A stretch of 64,000 bases of DNA from Nematostella vectensis (GCF_932526225.1 NC_064041.1:6345042-6409041); one strand, 5' to 3'. Positions 10,701 through 61,345 are shown, numbered from the stretch's first letter. Notes: generated from the letters alone by a model not told the origin. A program made the numbers and translations.

Positions 10701-13700
10701 ATAATGGTATAGACAAAAAGATTACAGTCAAACTAATGAAGAACAATTTTATTTGCAAAGGATACAGGAAAATTAACCAACTCAGGATTAAGTTGAGGGT
10801 TGTATTATTTTTTTTAAAAGAAAGTAGTATCGCTGGCGTAAGACAGACAGTGTATTCTTGCATTCTTCCGTTTGTAAGAGACACTCCTTCCCCTGCAGAA
10901 ATGAAAAGTGATACCCATTTGGTTATTAAAATCAATATAAATATTAAATAAGTTTGTGGAGCTAATCGACCTCGGAATTCTGAATTACGCGAGCTCAGAT
11001 ACAATGTTGTTGAGTTGAACGCCATTAGGACTCGTGTCTGAGGGACGAAAGCCTGAGTACCTGGCTAAGGTTACTGTCGAATCCGTTGTATCGCGACCCG
11101 CGTTTTCAAAACACGATTTCTTATGGTTTTCTCCTGTTCCGTCAGTAAAACCATTCTGAGCCAATCAGAGTCTCGCTTTGTACACTTACCTGGCTATCCT
11201 CTAGACGAAAACCACACAGTGTCGCGACAGAAAGCCAGGCAACTGCACTAGGCGAGAGATTGGCTTAAAATAATTTGACTGGCGGATTAGAAAATCCCAA
11301 AAGCCAAAAACAAATCGATTTTTTGAAAATGCGGCGTCGCGAGACAACGGATATGTTTTGAAAGGTAGTTATAGAGGTGTCTTTTTGTCCTCATTTAGTG
11401 GGAAGCAGTAGCCTCGCCAACAGTATGAATCTGTCGGTTCGAAAGCCCACCAGCGCTAGAAGAGGACTAGGGCGAGCCTGGTGTAGTACTGGATTCCTGG
11501 GCCTTCCCACGAGAGCGATAGGTACCCTTGAAGAGAAAGACGAAGACAGAAATCTTGGCAAAAACAAAGATGAACGACACGAGGAATATTCCAAAGGGAA
11601 TGAAAACATGGACGGGATTAAACCTTTTGAACTAACAGTGGAGATAGGAGCAATTCAGTCTACTACAACCGACGAACAGAACAAACCAAATACCGAACAA
11701 AGTGTACTTCTCTCTGAACGAAGTCCACTTTCTATTGAACAAAATTCAAATCCCTGTAAAGAGGAAAGAGGGATTTACACTGAGCAAAATGTTCTTCCAA
11801 ACGAGCCAATTCTGCCTAGCAAGGAGCGAAAAAGCTCGAATGAACTATCTAGGAAAGACGTTATTATTAAACAGGACAATATGGTTGATAGGGTTTTTGA
11901 GAAAGAAAACGTTGTTCCATCAAATGAAATTCCCGTTGCACTTCCCAGAGGCCCACTTAGAGAGATTTCCAACAAACCGATTCCCCCATTTCAGGAATCT
12001 CAAAAAGAGAAGTCCAATGCTGTTGTTGAACAATGTAGTGTACCAGAGCCTGTGTGGGTCTCGAAAGTTCCAGTCGCACCAGTGAAAGGCCCGCCCAAGG
12101 GGGGCGTGGCTACTCACTCTCCAGGGTTTACGAAAGTGGAGACCATTGCTGTTAACGGAAAGATTTATCACAAGCTGGAGAAGATTGGTAGAGGTGGATC
12201 GAGTCAGGTGAGAATTTAAATGAATGTTTACCCGGTGTTTTTAGGGAGAAAAGCCAGCTTCGAGTGATTCGACCCCCTGCCCCCGTTTTTCATTTTTGCT
12301 TAAAATCCAAGATGGCAGCTACGAATTGCTCGAGGCTGGTTTTTCACTAAAGAAAACACCGGGTAAACGGCGAGAAAATAAATATGATGGAAGGAGGGAA
12401 TTCCACCTTTCCATATTTTTGATTGTGATATAGCGAGTTTTCCAGATGCAGACCCTCTTTAAAGGGGCTGATTGTGTCAGGCCTTACATGTACCTTATAT
12501 TCCCAAATCCAACTCAATACAGCGGCGTTGTTAACCGCCATGAAAACCTTTTCACATTTACAGGTTTTTAGAGCGTTCGATGGCAAACGTATGCTTGCGG
12601 TTAAGCAGGTATCACTCGAAGATGCGGATGATGTAATCATCGAGAGCTATATCAACGAGATCACGTTGCTAAATCAACTGCAAGGCTGTGATCATATAAT
12701 CAAGCTATATAACTGGTAAGTGCTTACTATTTTAGGGCAACATCTACCGTACCAAGGTGGTTCAAGGACAGAGAAAGATATGGCGGCAGCGTAATGCATC
12801 TTGTGCCTATGATTCATATTCAATATTATACAATATCAACTTTATTTGATTATGAAGTACCATAAAGGAAAGGCTCTATTAAATTCCCCATTTCTCTAAA
12901 GCCCCCCTCTCTGATAAGCCCTCCCCTTTTTCCTCTAAGAACATAAACATTTAAATAAGTGGCCGTCTCTCTCTATTAAAGCCCTCTTTTCCGCTAAGAT
13001 GCATAAAAAAATATAACGTAACATGTGTAAGTGCTTGATTTAAAAGTAGAGAGGTCACCAAATACAATTTTAAGTACTGCGTGTCTTGAGAATCAGGCTG
13101 GCTCAGCCCTTATCCACCGCTTCTGTGTACGTTGGAAAACCCATAAAGTTGGGCGGAGTGATGCAACCGGCCGCCTTTTTGTTTTCAGGGAACTAAACAA
13201 AGAAGAGAAGACTATTTTACTCGTACTGGAAGCGGGTACGATGGACCTGTCCACATTCCTCAGGAAGAATCGTGGATGTCTGAGCTCCACCCATCTAGCC
13301 GTGTACTGGGAACAAATGCTGCGTGCCGTGAACGTGATCCACGAGCGTGGAATCGTTCACAGCGACCTCAAGCCAGCCAACTTCCTGTTTGTCGACGTAC
13401 AGCTGAAGCTCATCGACTTTGGCATTGCGAATGCAATACAGGTATAACATATAATAGAATAGTCTGCAACTATACGTCTGAATGACTGAAATCTGTCTAA
13501 GAATAACTGGAATAAGCTAGTAGAAGTAATACAGAAATTGCGCTAGGCAGACAATTGTTTATTCCTTATTATGTTTAACTGTTCTTACCTTATATTGACG
13601 GCTGTGCAAACCTTGCATATGAATCCTGGCCTTATATGGCAAGTTTTGTTTGCCCAATATGAGCCGATCATCCCTTTTATGGTCAACTGTGCTTGCCTTA

Positions 13701-16700
13701 TGAATTGCCAAACGTGGGCAGCTTCGACTTCTTATCATATGTGCAGCTGTGCTTACTGGGCACCGAAAAGGCAATACAGATATTGTGTTCAGAATTTGAT
13801 TGTTTGGGGAACTCTTTCGTTTTCCTTTGCATCGCAATGCAGGTTTGATGTCTAGTTGTGTGATTTTTGCCGCCACAGGGTGACCAGACAAGTATACAGC
13901 GCGACACGCAGATTGGCACGTTGAATTTCATGGCGCCGGAGGCTTTCCTGGACGTGTCAAATGCGCACCACTCGCATCAGAGATCCGGCGCCAAGCCGTG
14001 TATGAAGGTAAGCATGATTCCGGGGGATCACATTAATCGCACCAGAGATCAGGCGCCAAGCCGTGTATGAAGGTAAGCATGATTCCGGGGGATCACATCA
14101 ATCGCACTTGAGATCCGGCGCCAAGCCGTATATGAAGGTAAGCATGATTCCTGTAGATCTCTCCACTCTAATTAGAGATCAGGCGCCAAGCTGTGTGAAG
14201 GCAAGTATGATTCACCTATTGCATACCCATACTACTGTTTACTTATTATATTTAACAATAAGACTACTCACATACTACCTTCGTATAACTGACGATTTTA
14301 ATAATAATTCATGTTGTTTTTGTGAAAAACGCCGGTTTTTTCGCTACTCGCTATCTATCGCTCAATAGATAGTGAATACGGGAGCCAATCAAATTGCTGG
14401 ATTCGTGATAATATGTGAGTAGATTTATACTAAAAATAGATATACATTCTCAGATCGGTCGCCATAGTGATATGTTTTTGCTGCCGTTGCTCGCTTTTCA
14501 GATCGGCCGCGCCAGTGAAATGTTCTGATGTTTTGTTTCTGTTCACTTATAAGATCGGTCGCGCCAGTGATATGTTCTGATGTTTTGTTTCTGTTCACTT
14601 ATAAGATCGGTCGCGCCAGTGATATGTTATGATGTTTTGTTTCTGTTCACTTATAAGATCGGCCGTGCCAGTGATTTGTTCTGATGTTTTGTTTCTGTTC
14701 ACTCATAAGATCGGTCGCGCCAGTGATATGTTCTGATGTCTTTTTCTGTTCACTTATCAGATCGGCCGAGCCAGGGATATGTTCTGATGTTTTGTTTTCG
14801 CTTACTTATCAGATCTGTCGCGCCAGTGATTTGTTCTGATGTCTTTTTTTGTTCACTTATCAGATCGGCCGTGCCAGTGATGTGTGGTCGCTCGGTTGCA
14901 TTCTCTATAACATGGTGTATGGGAGGACACCTTTCCAACACATCACCAACCAAGCCATGAAGTTACAATGTATCATCGACCCAAACTACGCTATCGAGTT
15001 TCCCGACATTCAGAACACTCACCTCCTTGACGTCATGAAGGTGAGTCACGTGACCTCTCAGTAGTATATGGGGTGCGCTCAAGATTCCTTTCTTGTGTGA
15101 TGACGTCATAAGATTGGCGCTTGGAACTACAAAGAAGCTAGTAATCTAAAAGAAAAGTGTAAAAACTTAAGTGTATTATTCTCCTGTTGACGTCGTATCG
15201 CTCTTATTTGTTTATACTGTGTTTTGACGGCTTTATGCAAGAGAACAAACGAATTCGGCAAGCTGTCGGCACTAGGGTTCTGGGCGGAAGGAATTTTTGG
15301 TAGCGCGCAATACTCTTGGAATGCTAGATTTAAACATAATCCTTTGCGCGCCTCGGGGCCTCTTCCAGCTGCTTACGGGTCTATAGCTTGTGGCTTGTGG
15401 ACGGCTACATCTGTAAGATAAGAGAGGGACACTTTGGTATTACCCGCGCGCCATGTCGAATCTGGCTATTTTTAACCACCACCCCACCACTGCGCGTGAG
15501 CATTTTTACTCACCCTACCCCCGCGCTTTGGCATTTACATCTTGTTGTTTGCCGCTGTTTTGTGACTTGAAAAAACCCCACCCTATTTGCACAAATACCA
15601 TCGAAAATTTCATTCTAGCATCAAGGATACAGGCAGTTGCGGTATATAAAGGGGATGTATTACTTCGAGGATTACAAGATTTCGAAAACGTTTAAAAAAA
15701 AGAGACTTCACCTCGTGCTTCAAACACCACTTCCGCTCTAACTTGCTGCTTCTTCGTGGTTTTTCAACATTCATTATCTTCCTAATGGTCAAACGAAATC
15801 TGTAAGTTGGACATTAGATATGATATTGATTTTTGTGAATATTCTGGTAAATTGAGAAGGAATCCAAGAAACATGCATTTCATAAAACTATCCTTGTAGC
15901 GAGGGTATGCATTTTTGTGATGATCAAAGCCAGCAAGCTGAAGTATCTGAGCTTTTCTAATAGCGAAAAAATAAAGAGGGAGATATTACTGTACTTCTTT
16001 GATGTTGTTTCTAGACATTTCTATAACTATTAAGTATATTATACAAGCTGGAGTCAGGATTTGAATCAAACGCGGTATCAAAACAGTCTAACTATTCAGG
16101 GATTTAGCTTACTGTGAGTATATTTGCCAATCTTGCTTACTTAAGTTAAACTTGTTTTTTTTCTTCCGAGTTATTTTACATGATCTTTTTTCATTCCTAT
16201 CGAGTTGGCAAAACAACAACACGCAACCCGCGGGGGGGGTACAACAAAATAAAAGGAGCAAATCCTCACGCGCAGTGGTGGGGTGGTGGTTACTAAAAAT
16301 AGCCAGATTCGGAATCGACATGGCGCGCGGGTAATACCAAAGTGTCCCTCTCTTATCTTATGCTCTCTTGGTTTTATATTTGAATAAGGTTATATTCACA
16401 TTTTAAGCCAGCAACCAAAAGGAAAAGCACTTTCCACGTCTAATAAAGGTAAAGACGCCGCATGTAGCCAAAATTGTTTTCTCTCACGCAAATTCACGCG
16501 AGCTCTCGCATTTCACCTTATATGGTGATCATTTCGCGCCAACTCGAGCTTTATCCGTGAGGGGACTGGGCAAGTAGGTGTTTTACAGACTGGTATATTC
16601 AAAAGGCTGTAAAAAAAACTCGGGGTTTATGGGAAATCGGTGATTTTTGGTAATAAAGATTTTTCTATCATAGGAGATATTAGATATCGATGGATGAACC

Positions 16701-16861
16701 GTTTTGAAGGATATGGCTTTTATTCCTTCAGATGCACTTTAAGGTGACTTTGTTTGTTCCAGGGCTGCCTTGCACGTAACCCGCGCGAGAGGTACACTAT
16801 TCAGCAGCTACTCAACCACCCTTTCCTCCAGTCCCTCAAGATCCCGCTGTTTGCAAAGTAG
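7526..16861 (+). CDS. TTK: Dual-specificity kinase TTK/Mps1 (10 exons, 795 aa)
   Basis: Mps1 is the apical kinase of the spindle assembly checkpoint; it phosphorylates MELT repeats of the kinetochore scaffold. Exons: 7526-7743, 8873-8979, 9396-9629, 10115-10324, 11399-12207, 12564-12715, 13189-13441, 13879-14007, 14864-15040, 16763-16861; together 2,388 nt with matching phases. Residues ~15-175 form the TPR domain ([40 protein letters not shown]). A long Ser/Glu/Lys-rich linker follows to ~510. The kinase has a GRGGSS loop (520-525), AVK Lys540, HSDLKPAN with Asp636, DFG Asp653, an activation segment GTLNFM and APE (680-682), and [10 protein letters not shown]. The protein ends right after the kinase fold and lacks the ~60-residue C-terminal extension of human TTK (857 aa). 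Intron 8 is bordered by tandem copies of its own splice sites. Confidence 0.95.
7744..8872 (+). other. TTK: TTK intron 1 with G-rich repeat
   Basis: 1.1-kb intron. At about 8313-8370 a G-rich unit (aaggggcagggggggg) is repeated three times, which could form G-quadruplexes. Nothing else is recognised. Confidence 0.6.
8873..8979 (+). CDS. TTK: TTK exon 2 (TPR domain)
   Basis: Acceptor cacttgcag, donor GTGGGT, phase 1. It encodes [20 protein letters not shown] and WAQLELTEG, the most conserved part of the Mps1 TPR domain. Confidence 0.93.
9396..9629 (+). CDS. TTK: TTK exon 3 (end of TPR domain)
   Basis: Acceptor gtttacaag, donor GTAAAA. It encodes [20 protein letters not shown] and [20 protein letters not shown], closing the TPR domain, then the start of the linker. 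Confidence 0.9.
10115..10324 (+). CDS. TTK: TTK exon 4 (linker)
   Basis: Encodes a low-complexity linker segment with a run of seven serines; no domain. Acceptor tctcttccacag, donor GTAAGT, phase 1. Confidence 0.82.
10325..11398 (+). other. TTK: TTK intron 4 with dispersed cgtgaatcgtgat repeat
   Basis: About 10436-10640 is a degenerate repeat built on cgtgaatcgtgat, a copy of the family also found at about 62145-62345. An internal promoter is possible but I see no clear signal. Confidence 0.5.
11399..12207 (+). CDS. TTK: TTK exon 5 (linker and glycine-rich loop)
   Basis: Large exon, residues 257-526. Most of it is charged, probably disordered linker with repeated PLxxIxNKP-like and EQxxxP-like patterns. 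It ends with the first kinase strand, [16 protein letters not shown]. Acceptor tcctcatttag; the previous exon supplies one base, giving Met at the junction. Confidence 0.87.
12564..12715 (+). CDS. TTK: TTK exon 6 (kinase N-lobe)
   Basis: Encodes [20 protein letters not shown] with the ATP-anchoring Lys540, then the helix-C region ([12 protein letters not shown]) and HIIKLYNW. Acceptor cacatttacag, donor GTAAGT, phase 2. Confidence 0.94.
12716..13188 (+). other. TTK: TTK intron 6
   Basis: 473 bp with a run of short imperfect repeats around 12895-13010 (ctctctgataagccc / ctctattaaagccc). No coding is supported. Confidence 0.5.
13189..13441 (+). CDS. TTK: TTK exon 7 (hinge and catalytic loop)
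   Basis: Encodes the hinge ([15 protein letters not shown]), the catalytic loop [16 protein letters not shown] with Asp636 and Lys638, and KLIDFGIAN with the metal-binding Asp653. Acceptor tttgttttcag, donor GTATAA, phase 0. Confidence 0.96.
13442..13878 (+). other. TTK: TTK intron 7
   Basis: 437 bp; nothing beyond the splice sites is recognised. Confidence 0.5.
13879..14007 (+). CDS. TTK: TTK exon 8 (activation segment)
   Basis: 43 codons, phase 0 at both ends. It encodes [18 protein letters not shown] and APEA (activation and P+1 loops), then a short insert ending SGAKPCMK. The last ~35 nt of the exon plus its GTAAGC donor are the first copy of a 65-bp tandem repeat that runs into the intron. 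Confidence 0.93.
13973..14215 (+). repeat. TTK: 65-bp tandem repeat of the TTK exon 8 end and its 5' splice site
   Basis: Four copies. AAG|GT junctions fall after 14007, 14072 and 14137, and an AAG|GC junction after 14200; spacings are 65, 65 and 63 bp. Copies 1-3 carry the donor GTAAGCATGATTCC; copy 4 is GCAAGTATGATTC. Reading on from exon 8 meets TGA at 14068-14070, before the second donor, so only the first donor gives a full-length kinase. Confidence 0.92.
14008..14863 (+). other. TTK: TTK intron 8, bordered by duplicated splice sites
   Basis: 856-bp intron made largely of donor-repeat copies at its 5' end, about 230 bp of unique DNA (14216-14450), and acceptor-repeat copies at its 3' end. 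See the two repeat entries. Confidence 0.9.
14451..14880 (+). repeat. TTK: 52-bp tandem repeat of the TTK exon 9 start and its 3' splice site
   Basis: Nine copies of a unit with tracts such as ctgttcacttatcag followed by an exon-like ATCGGTCGCGCCAGTGAT. The ATC codons start at 14454, 14502, 14554, 14606, 14658, 14710, 14761, 14813 and, for the real exon, 14864. Copies 1, 2, 7, 8 and 9 have CAG and copies 3-6 AAG before ATC. The decoys run on into atgttctga, so they encode Ile-Gly-Arg-Ala-Ser-Asp-Met-Phe-stop; only the last copy continues as GTGTGG (Val-Trp). Confidence 0.93.
14864..15040 (+). CDS. TTK: TTK exon 9 (kinase C-lobe)
   Basis: 59 codons, phase 0. It encodes [27 protein letters not shown], and [13 protein letters not shown], matching helix F onwards of Mps1 kinases. 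Donor GTGAGT. Confidence 0.96.
15041..16762 (+). other. TTK: TTK intron 9
   Basis: 1.7 kb, more than half occupied by the foldback element at 15414-16360. No coding is supported. Confidence 0.6.
15414..16360. mobile_element. Foldback DNA element, ~95-bp terminal inverted repeats
   Basis: The ends read taagataagagagggacac on both strands and match for about 95 bp, through the ccgcgcgccatgtcga block and the accaccaccccaccactgcg block, with a few indels. The inside has no transposase. I could not identify a clear target-site duplication, so the superfamily is open. Confidence 0.75.
16763..16861 (+). CDS. TTK: TTK exon 10 (C-terminus)
   Basis: Acceptor tttgttccag; TAG at 16859-16861. It encodes [20 protein letters not shown] and [12 protein letters not shown], the last kinase helix, then stops at once. 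Confidence 0.94.
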   Translation, partial: GCLARNPRERYTIQQLLNHPFLQSLKIPLFAK

Positions 16862-19813
16862 TCACAGGAATGGAATAACATTGGAGTAATGGTGCCACAA
16901 ACACTTAAAGCCGCATTGTCACCAGTTTACTTCCTGAGGTCCGACGGAAACCTCAACCGTCAAAAGAATCTATTAAAATTCGAGATATTAAACAGGCCAT
17001 CCGCTCTAAATTATCAATCACATCCTCAAATAAGCTTCCAATAAACACACTGCTTTCAATATTTTGAAATATTTTTCGCGTTTTACGTTAAAAATCATCG
17101 GATATTACGTAGTCGGCCGGAAGTAAACTGGTGACAATGCGGCTTTAAAATCTCTTTTCAAAAATAGACCCTTGGTACCTAGCAGAAATGGGATGAATCA
17201 ATAAGAACTTGTGCAGTAGACATTTTAAAAATCGTCTTCCGATCATGTTGAAAGACACTTGGCACCTAGCAGAAATGGGCCAAATGGAAAATCTGGCTTG
17301 TGCAATCGTGGGTTACCCGTTTACACCAATCAGGTCATGGTAACATTGCGTACCATTCGACTGCGTATGCAAGAAAAAAAAAACTTGTAGTTCTTTTATA
17401 AAGCGTCGCTATTAACGAGAAACGTTACTGTAAAAAAAAAATGAATAAAAATACAAATATTACCCTCCCTGAATTCCTATTAGCATCTGATAGAATGATC
17501 CCCCTGACGAGCTAAGTCGTTGGAGGCGAACCTGTTATGCGCTCTGGTATTCATTTTTTCCCCACCTCTTGACCCGTTCGCAGATACCCATGTCGGTAGA
17601 AATTAATTTTTGAGTGACACTAATACGCTGCTTCCCTTTTTCGTTTAAAAACGCAACACACGAAAAGATTTAATTTAAAACAGTCCGTCCCTACGGAAAC
17701 ACGGAAAAGTACAATCTCGTTTCCCAGAGCTCACGTACCTTTGTGGGCTTGGGAACGAGATTGGGAAAAGTATATAACAGCGCATGCGCTGCCCACTACT
17801 TCGCACGTTGTCTACATCAAGTGCGCAAATAGAACACATCTTCGTTTTCGCCGAAATCCCGTCCGCACGGCACCGTAAGGCTATCGTTTTGGAATTGTTC
17901 CATTCTGGTGAGCGTTTTCGGTCATATTCGCGGTATGTATGGAGGTTAGCCGTATCCTAGCCTGCGTAGCAAGCGCAAAGGGCTGGGAAGATAAGAAATA
18001 GATCCCGCGCGCGCGCCTCGTGTCCGTTTCCTAACCCTTTGGCCTTGCTTCGCCGGCTACCCGTATCCGTAACATTTCGGACTGCGTATCCCTCTCAGCA
18101 CGAAAGGCTACGTTAAAATGGCGGCCCAAGCAACAACAACAAATAATCTTGTTTGTTCGTGAAATGTCCTATTTCCCTTCGAGGTTATATCGGGCTTTAT
18201 ACAGTTTAATTAAACTGGTTTAAACCTCAATCTCCCAAGCGTGGACAGAGCCAGGAACAAAACTGAATAGACTGGCTATACACGTTACTAAGTGATCATT
18301 TAGCTAAGAATTTAACACAATGAGAAACTTGGCAAGTTATCAGGCAAAGAGAAACATTGTATAACTAAACATGGTTTTGGTATGAATGCAGCATTAAAAA
18401 TAGAAATAATCAAAACTGGATTGCTCACAATTTTATTGGACTCATATTTGTGCTAAACATCTCACTCTAATACTATCATATCCACCTCTATAATGCTAAA
18501 CTATAACTCAGATATGCCTATAGACTGTACAAAACCGCGTACAAAAAATATATGCATCTGTGACAAGATAAGAATTGTCAGATATAGTCGACTAAAAATG
18601 ATAAAATATTCATATGTATACAACGCATGCTTTCAAATAGGGGGATCCTCGATCAATGTTAACATTAGCAGTGCAAACAAACAATCGGTAAGAAAGCAAT
18701 TCTCCCGACTGTTCAAAATATCACCCTGTTGTCAATTTTTTTACTAACCAGGTCAAACAAGTGTTTCGCGCACTTTCTGGTAAATGAAATACATTTTTTT
18801 AGTTTCAGCGTTTAGATTTCGTGACAGGGTAAGGTAGGACTTTGTCACGCAATACCCTTAATAAAGTGCGTTACATATGAAGACCAGGCCAATCAAAACC
18901 TTATAAAGAAATTTGATATAGAATGTCATGGGATATCTAACCCTATCCGACTACTCTCCCCCCATTGTCTACTCTCGTTACTGAGTTATGGTATATCTTT
19001 GCGGGATTATAATTCTTTTTTATTCACGATGAAAATTGCAGTTTTTACTTTAAAATGTCTCACTGCGAAGACAAAATCAAATGTCGTCAAGGCTGGCTTG
19101 ATATCCATTCAAACTCCTGATTGGTCAAGCAAACTTGATTAACACAGTAGTGCTTAGAATCGCGCGGTTACAATGAAAACATTATACTGCAAAGTTTTTC
19201 AAGTTACACTACACTAAAGATTACGTAATTTACAATAACGCTGTCAGCGATTAAAATACCAATAACTATCGGCATTGTATTTCAACTAATTCTAAAGGAT
19301 CATCTACAGTTAAAAATAACAAGTTCTAAAAAAGAAATTTGTATCTCTTAATGATATCAGTTTTCTAAAAACCAGTGCTCGAGCCAGCCCTGTCATGGGA
19401 TGGTTAAACTTTAACCCATAGACAATAACCTAGTTTTGCGTGACTAGACAGAGAAATACGAAAAATAAAATAAAATAGAAAATAAATCTAGATTGGAACT
19501 TTGTCTAATGAGTATTAGAACGCGCCTAAAGAATCTCGATCAAAAAATTTCGACTAATCTTGTTTCAATATTGCAACACATATTTCTAGTGTTCTTTGGT
19601 GAAATTCCAGTTTTCCTGGACGATCCTACATTTCCAGGACAACATACGCCATGTCGATGAATTCCGTGCACTCTACATCTTGGCTGGTGACATCGCATTT
19701 TCGTGCCACTTGTCTAGACATGATCTATACAATCCGATTACTTGGGCTACCTTTGCCTGCGTGTCACGTGATCAGTTAGATCACATGACTAAATAAGATT
19801 AAAAAATCCGAGA
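16862..19813. other. Convergent intergenic region TTK / GPSM2
   Basis: 3 kb holding both 3' UTRs. It contains a TA-flanked MITE (16908-17145), a ~30-bp direct repeat around acctagcagaaatggg (17178 and 17264 areas), and a degenerate cgtatccg-type repeat (about 17860-18120). The remainder, 18130-19810, is AT-rich with no feature I can support. Confidence 0.5.
16908..17145. mobile_element. MITE with TA target-site duplication
   Basis: Terminal inverted repeats aagccgcattgtcaccagtt at both ends, flanked on both sides by TA (16906-16907 and 17146-17147). 238 bp, non-coding. TA duplication and short TIRs fit a non-autonomous Tc1/mariner-type element. A second, diverged member lies at about 30103-30307. 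Confidence 0.8.
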
Positions 19814-59574
<39,761 letters not shown>

Positions 59575-59950
59575 TTTTTAGAATAATCAACCGCAAGTTA
59601 GGATACTACTCTTCTTTAACAACAACAAGGTTTCGAGTTTCTTGAGCAATTTGCATACAACGAAGAGAAGCAGTTTTCCACACTCGAAGAATGTGTGAAC
59701 ATTATGAACGATGCATGTTTCTTGGCGAGTTTTGGCGCGGAAAGTTGTATCTCTGATAGCCGGTGAAACAGAAGACACAATAACTAGGAGACAAATAAAC
59801 TGAGGAAGTGAAATCAAAGTGTGTTGGATAAGTGGCCAAGACTTTTGGAGGTCGTAAATGGCTCACATTTGCATTTCGCTTGGCGCGTTGTCAGACTGTT
59901 GATCTAGAGCTTATTTGCATATCACTATCGACGCCAGTCCTCGCTCATAA
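59575..59950 (-). promoter_or_regulatory. GPSM2: GPSM2 promoter region with E2F-like site
   Basis: tttggcgcggaaa at 59731-59743 is a very good match to an E2F site (TTTSGCGC plus flanking purines), about 160 bp upstream of the ATG. A further ggcgcg lies near 59880. Position and match are seen; binding is inferred. Confidence 0.45.
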
Positions 59951-60159
59951 ATAACACAAAAGCAACGCCTGGGCATAGATACTTTACGTCCCCTCTTTTC
60001 AGTGAGCCCCCGTCCCACGAATTGTCGATGTGGTGTTCGCAGTTTGTCGGCTATGCTCGCATGCTCGCTAAGATTCTTTAGCCGTGCTCGGAGAACTTGC
60101 TGCTCGATATTCCCATTTTAAGAAACTGAAAATGCTAAAAATACGGGTTGCTCGCTGCT

Positions 60160-60250
60160 CGAATAGCCTGTAATACAATACAGACCTTCGTAATTCATTT
60201 CTTACGTTCATAAGAAAGAAATTACGGAGGTCTTTATACAGGCTATGCCT
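60160..60250. repeat. Hairpin repeat (~90 bp)
   Basis: atagcctgtaatacaataca at the left and tacaggctat at the right pair, as do the inner arms gaccttcgtaat / attacggaggtc. Confidence 0.75.
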
Positions 60251-60434
60251 TACTAGTCACTAATCAAAGTGTATGATTTCCCTAGAATTTTGATTTGATT
60301 CCTAAATAAGAAATAACCCAATTTTTTGCCGCCAAAGGGGGGAGTGGTTCGCAACCAGTCCCCTAGGTACGCTCCTAGGGGTCTTTTCTGAAATACGCAG
60401 TGATTACGCATTCATAATTGTGGACTTTGTTTTA

Positions 60435-60585
60435 GCAGCAAACAACAACTTTGGGTTTATCTGTCGTCATATAGCCCCGATTATCACGAGTAAAAGAAAA
60501 TTAACAAAATACTCTTTTTTGTATGTCTTTTACTCATGATAATAGGGGCTATGACGGTAGAAAAACCCAAAGTTGTAGTTTGCCG
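60435..60585. repeat. ~150-bp hairpin repeat
   Basis: The arms gcagcaaacaacaactttgg and its inverted copy pair over about 70 bp, with atagccccgattatcacgag / catgataataggggctat inside. Probably a MITE. Confidence 0.8.
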
Positions 60586-60737
60586 CTTGTTTTTATATCA
60601 ACTTACTAAATTTTGAGAAAACGTTCACGAAACATAGAATAGTTTTTTTTTATTGATGATCTTGCAAGTTTTACAAGTTTATAAGCTAAACATGTACCGC
60701 GATTTAATATGATTGTCTGGCCTACACCCTGGCTACC

Positions 60738-61345
60738 AGAGTCTCGAGCTTCGTTCGTTTACTATGCACCCTTTACTGGCTGCTCGAGCTTCGTTCGTTT
60801 ACTATGCACCCTTTACTGGCTGCTCGAGCTTCGTTCGTTTACTATGCACTCTTTACTGGCTACTCGAGCTTCGTTCGTTTACTATGCACTCTTTACTGGC
60901 TGCTCGAGCTTCGTTCGTTTACTATGCACTCTTTACTGGCTGCTCGAGCTTCGTTCGTTTACTATGCACCCTTTACTGGCTGCTCGAGCTTCGTTCGTTT
61001 ACTATGCACCCTTTACTGGCTGCTCGAGCTTCGTTCGTTTACTATGCACTCTTTACTGGCTACTCGAGCTTCGTTCGTTTACTATGCACTCTTTACTGGC
61101 TGCTCGAGCTTCGTTCGTTTACTATGCACTCTTTACTGGCTGCTCGAGCTTCGTTCGTTTACTATGCACCCTTTACTGGCTGCTCGAGCTTCGTTCGTTT
61201 ACTATGCACCCTTTACTGGCTGCTCGAGCTTCGTTCGTTTACTATGCACCCTTTACTGGCTGCTCGAGCTTCGTTCGTTTACTATGCACCCTTTACTGGC
61301 TGCTCGAGCTTCGTTCAGTAAACGAACGGACGAAGCTCGAGACTC
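60738..61345 (+). repeat. 40-bp satellite (~14.5 copies) with a 5-unit higher-order pattern
   Basis: Unit tgctcgagcttcgttcgttt plus actatgcaccctttactggc. Variants (cacc/cact, tgct/tact) show that units 1-5 and 6-10 have the same order, giving a 200-bp super-repeat. The outer end (61307-61345) is an inverted copy of the inner start (ccagagtctcgagcttcg). Confidence 0.93.
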
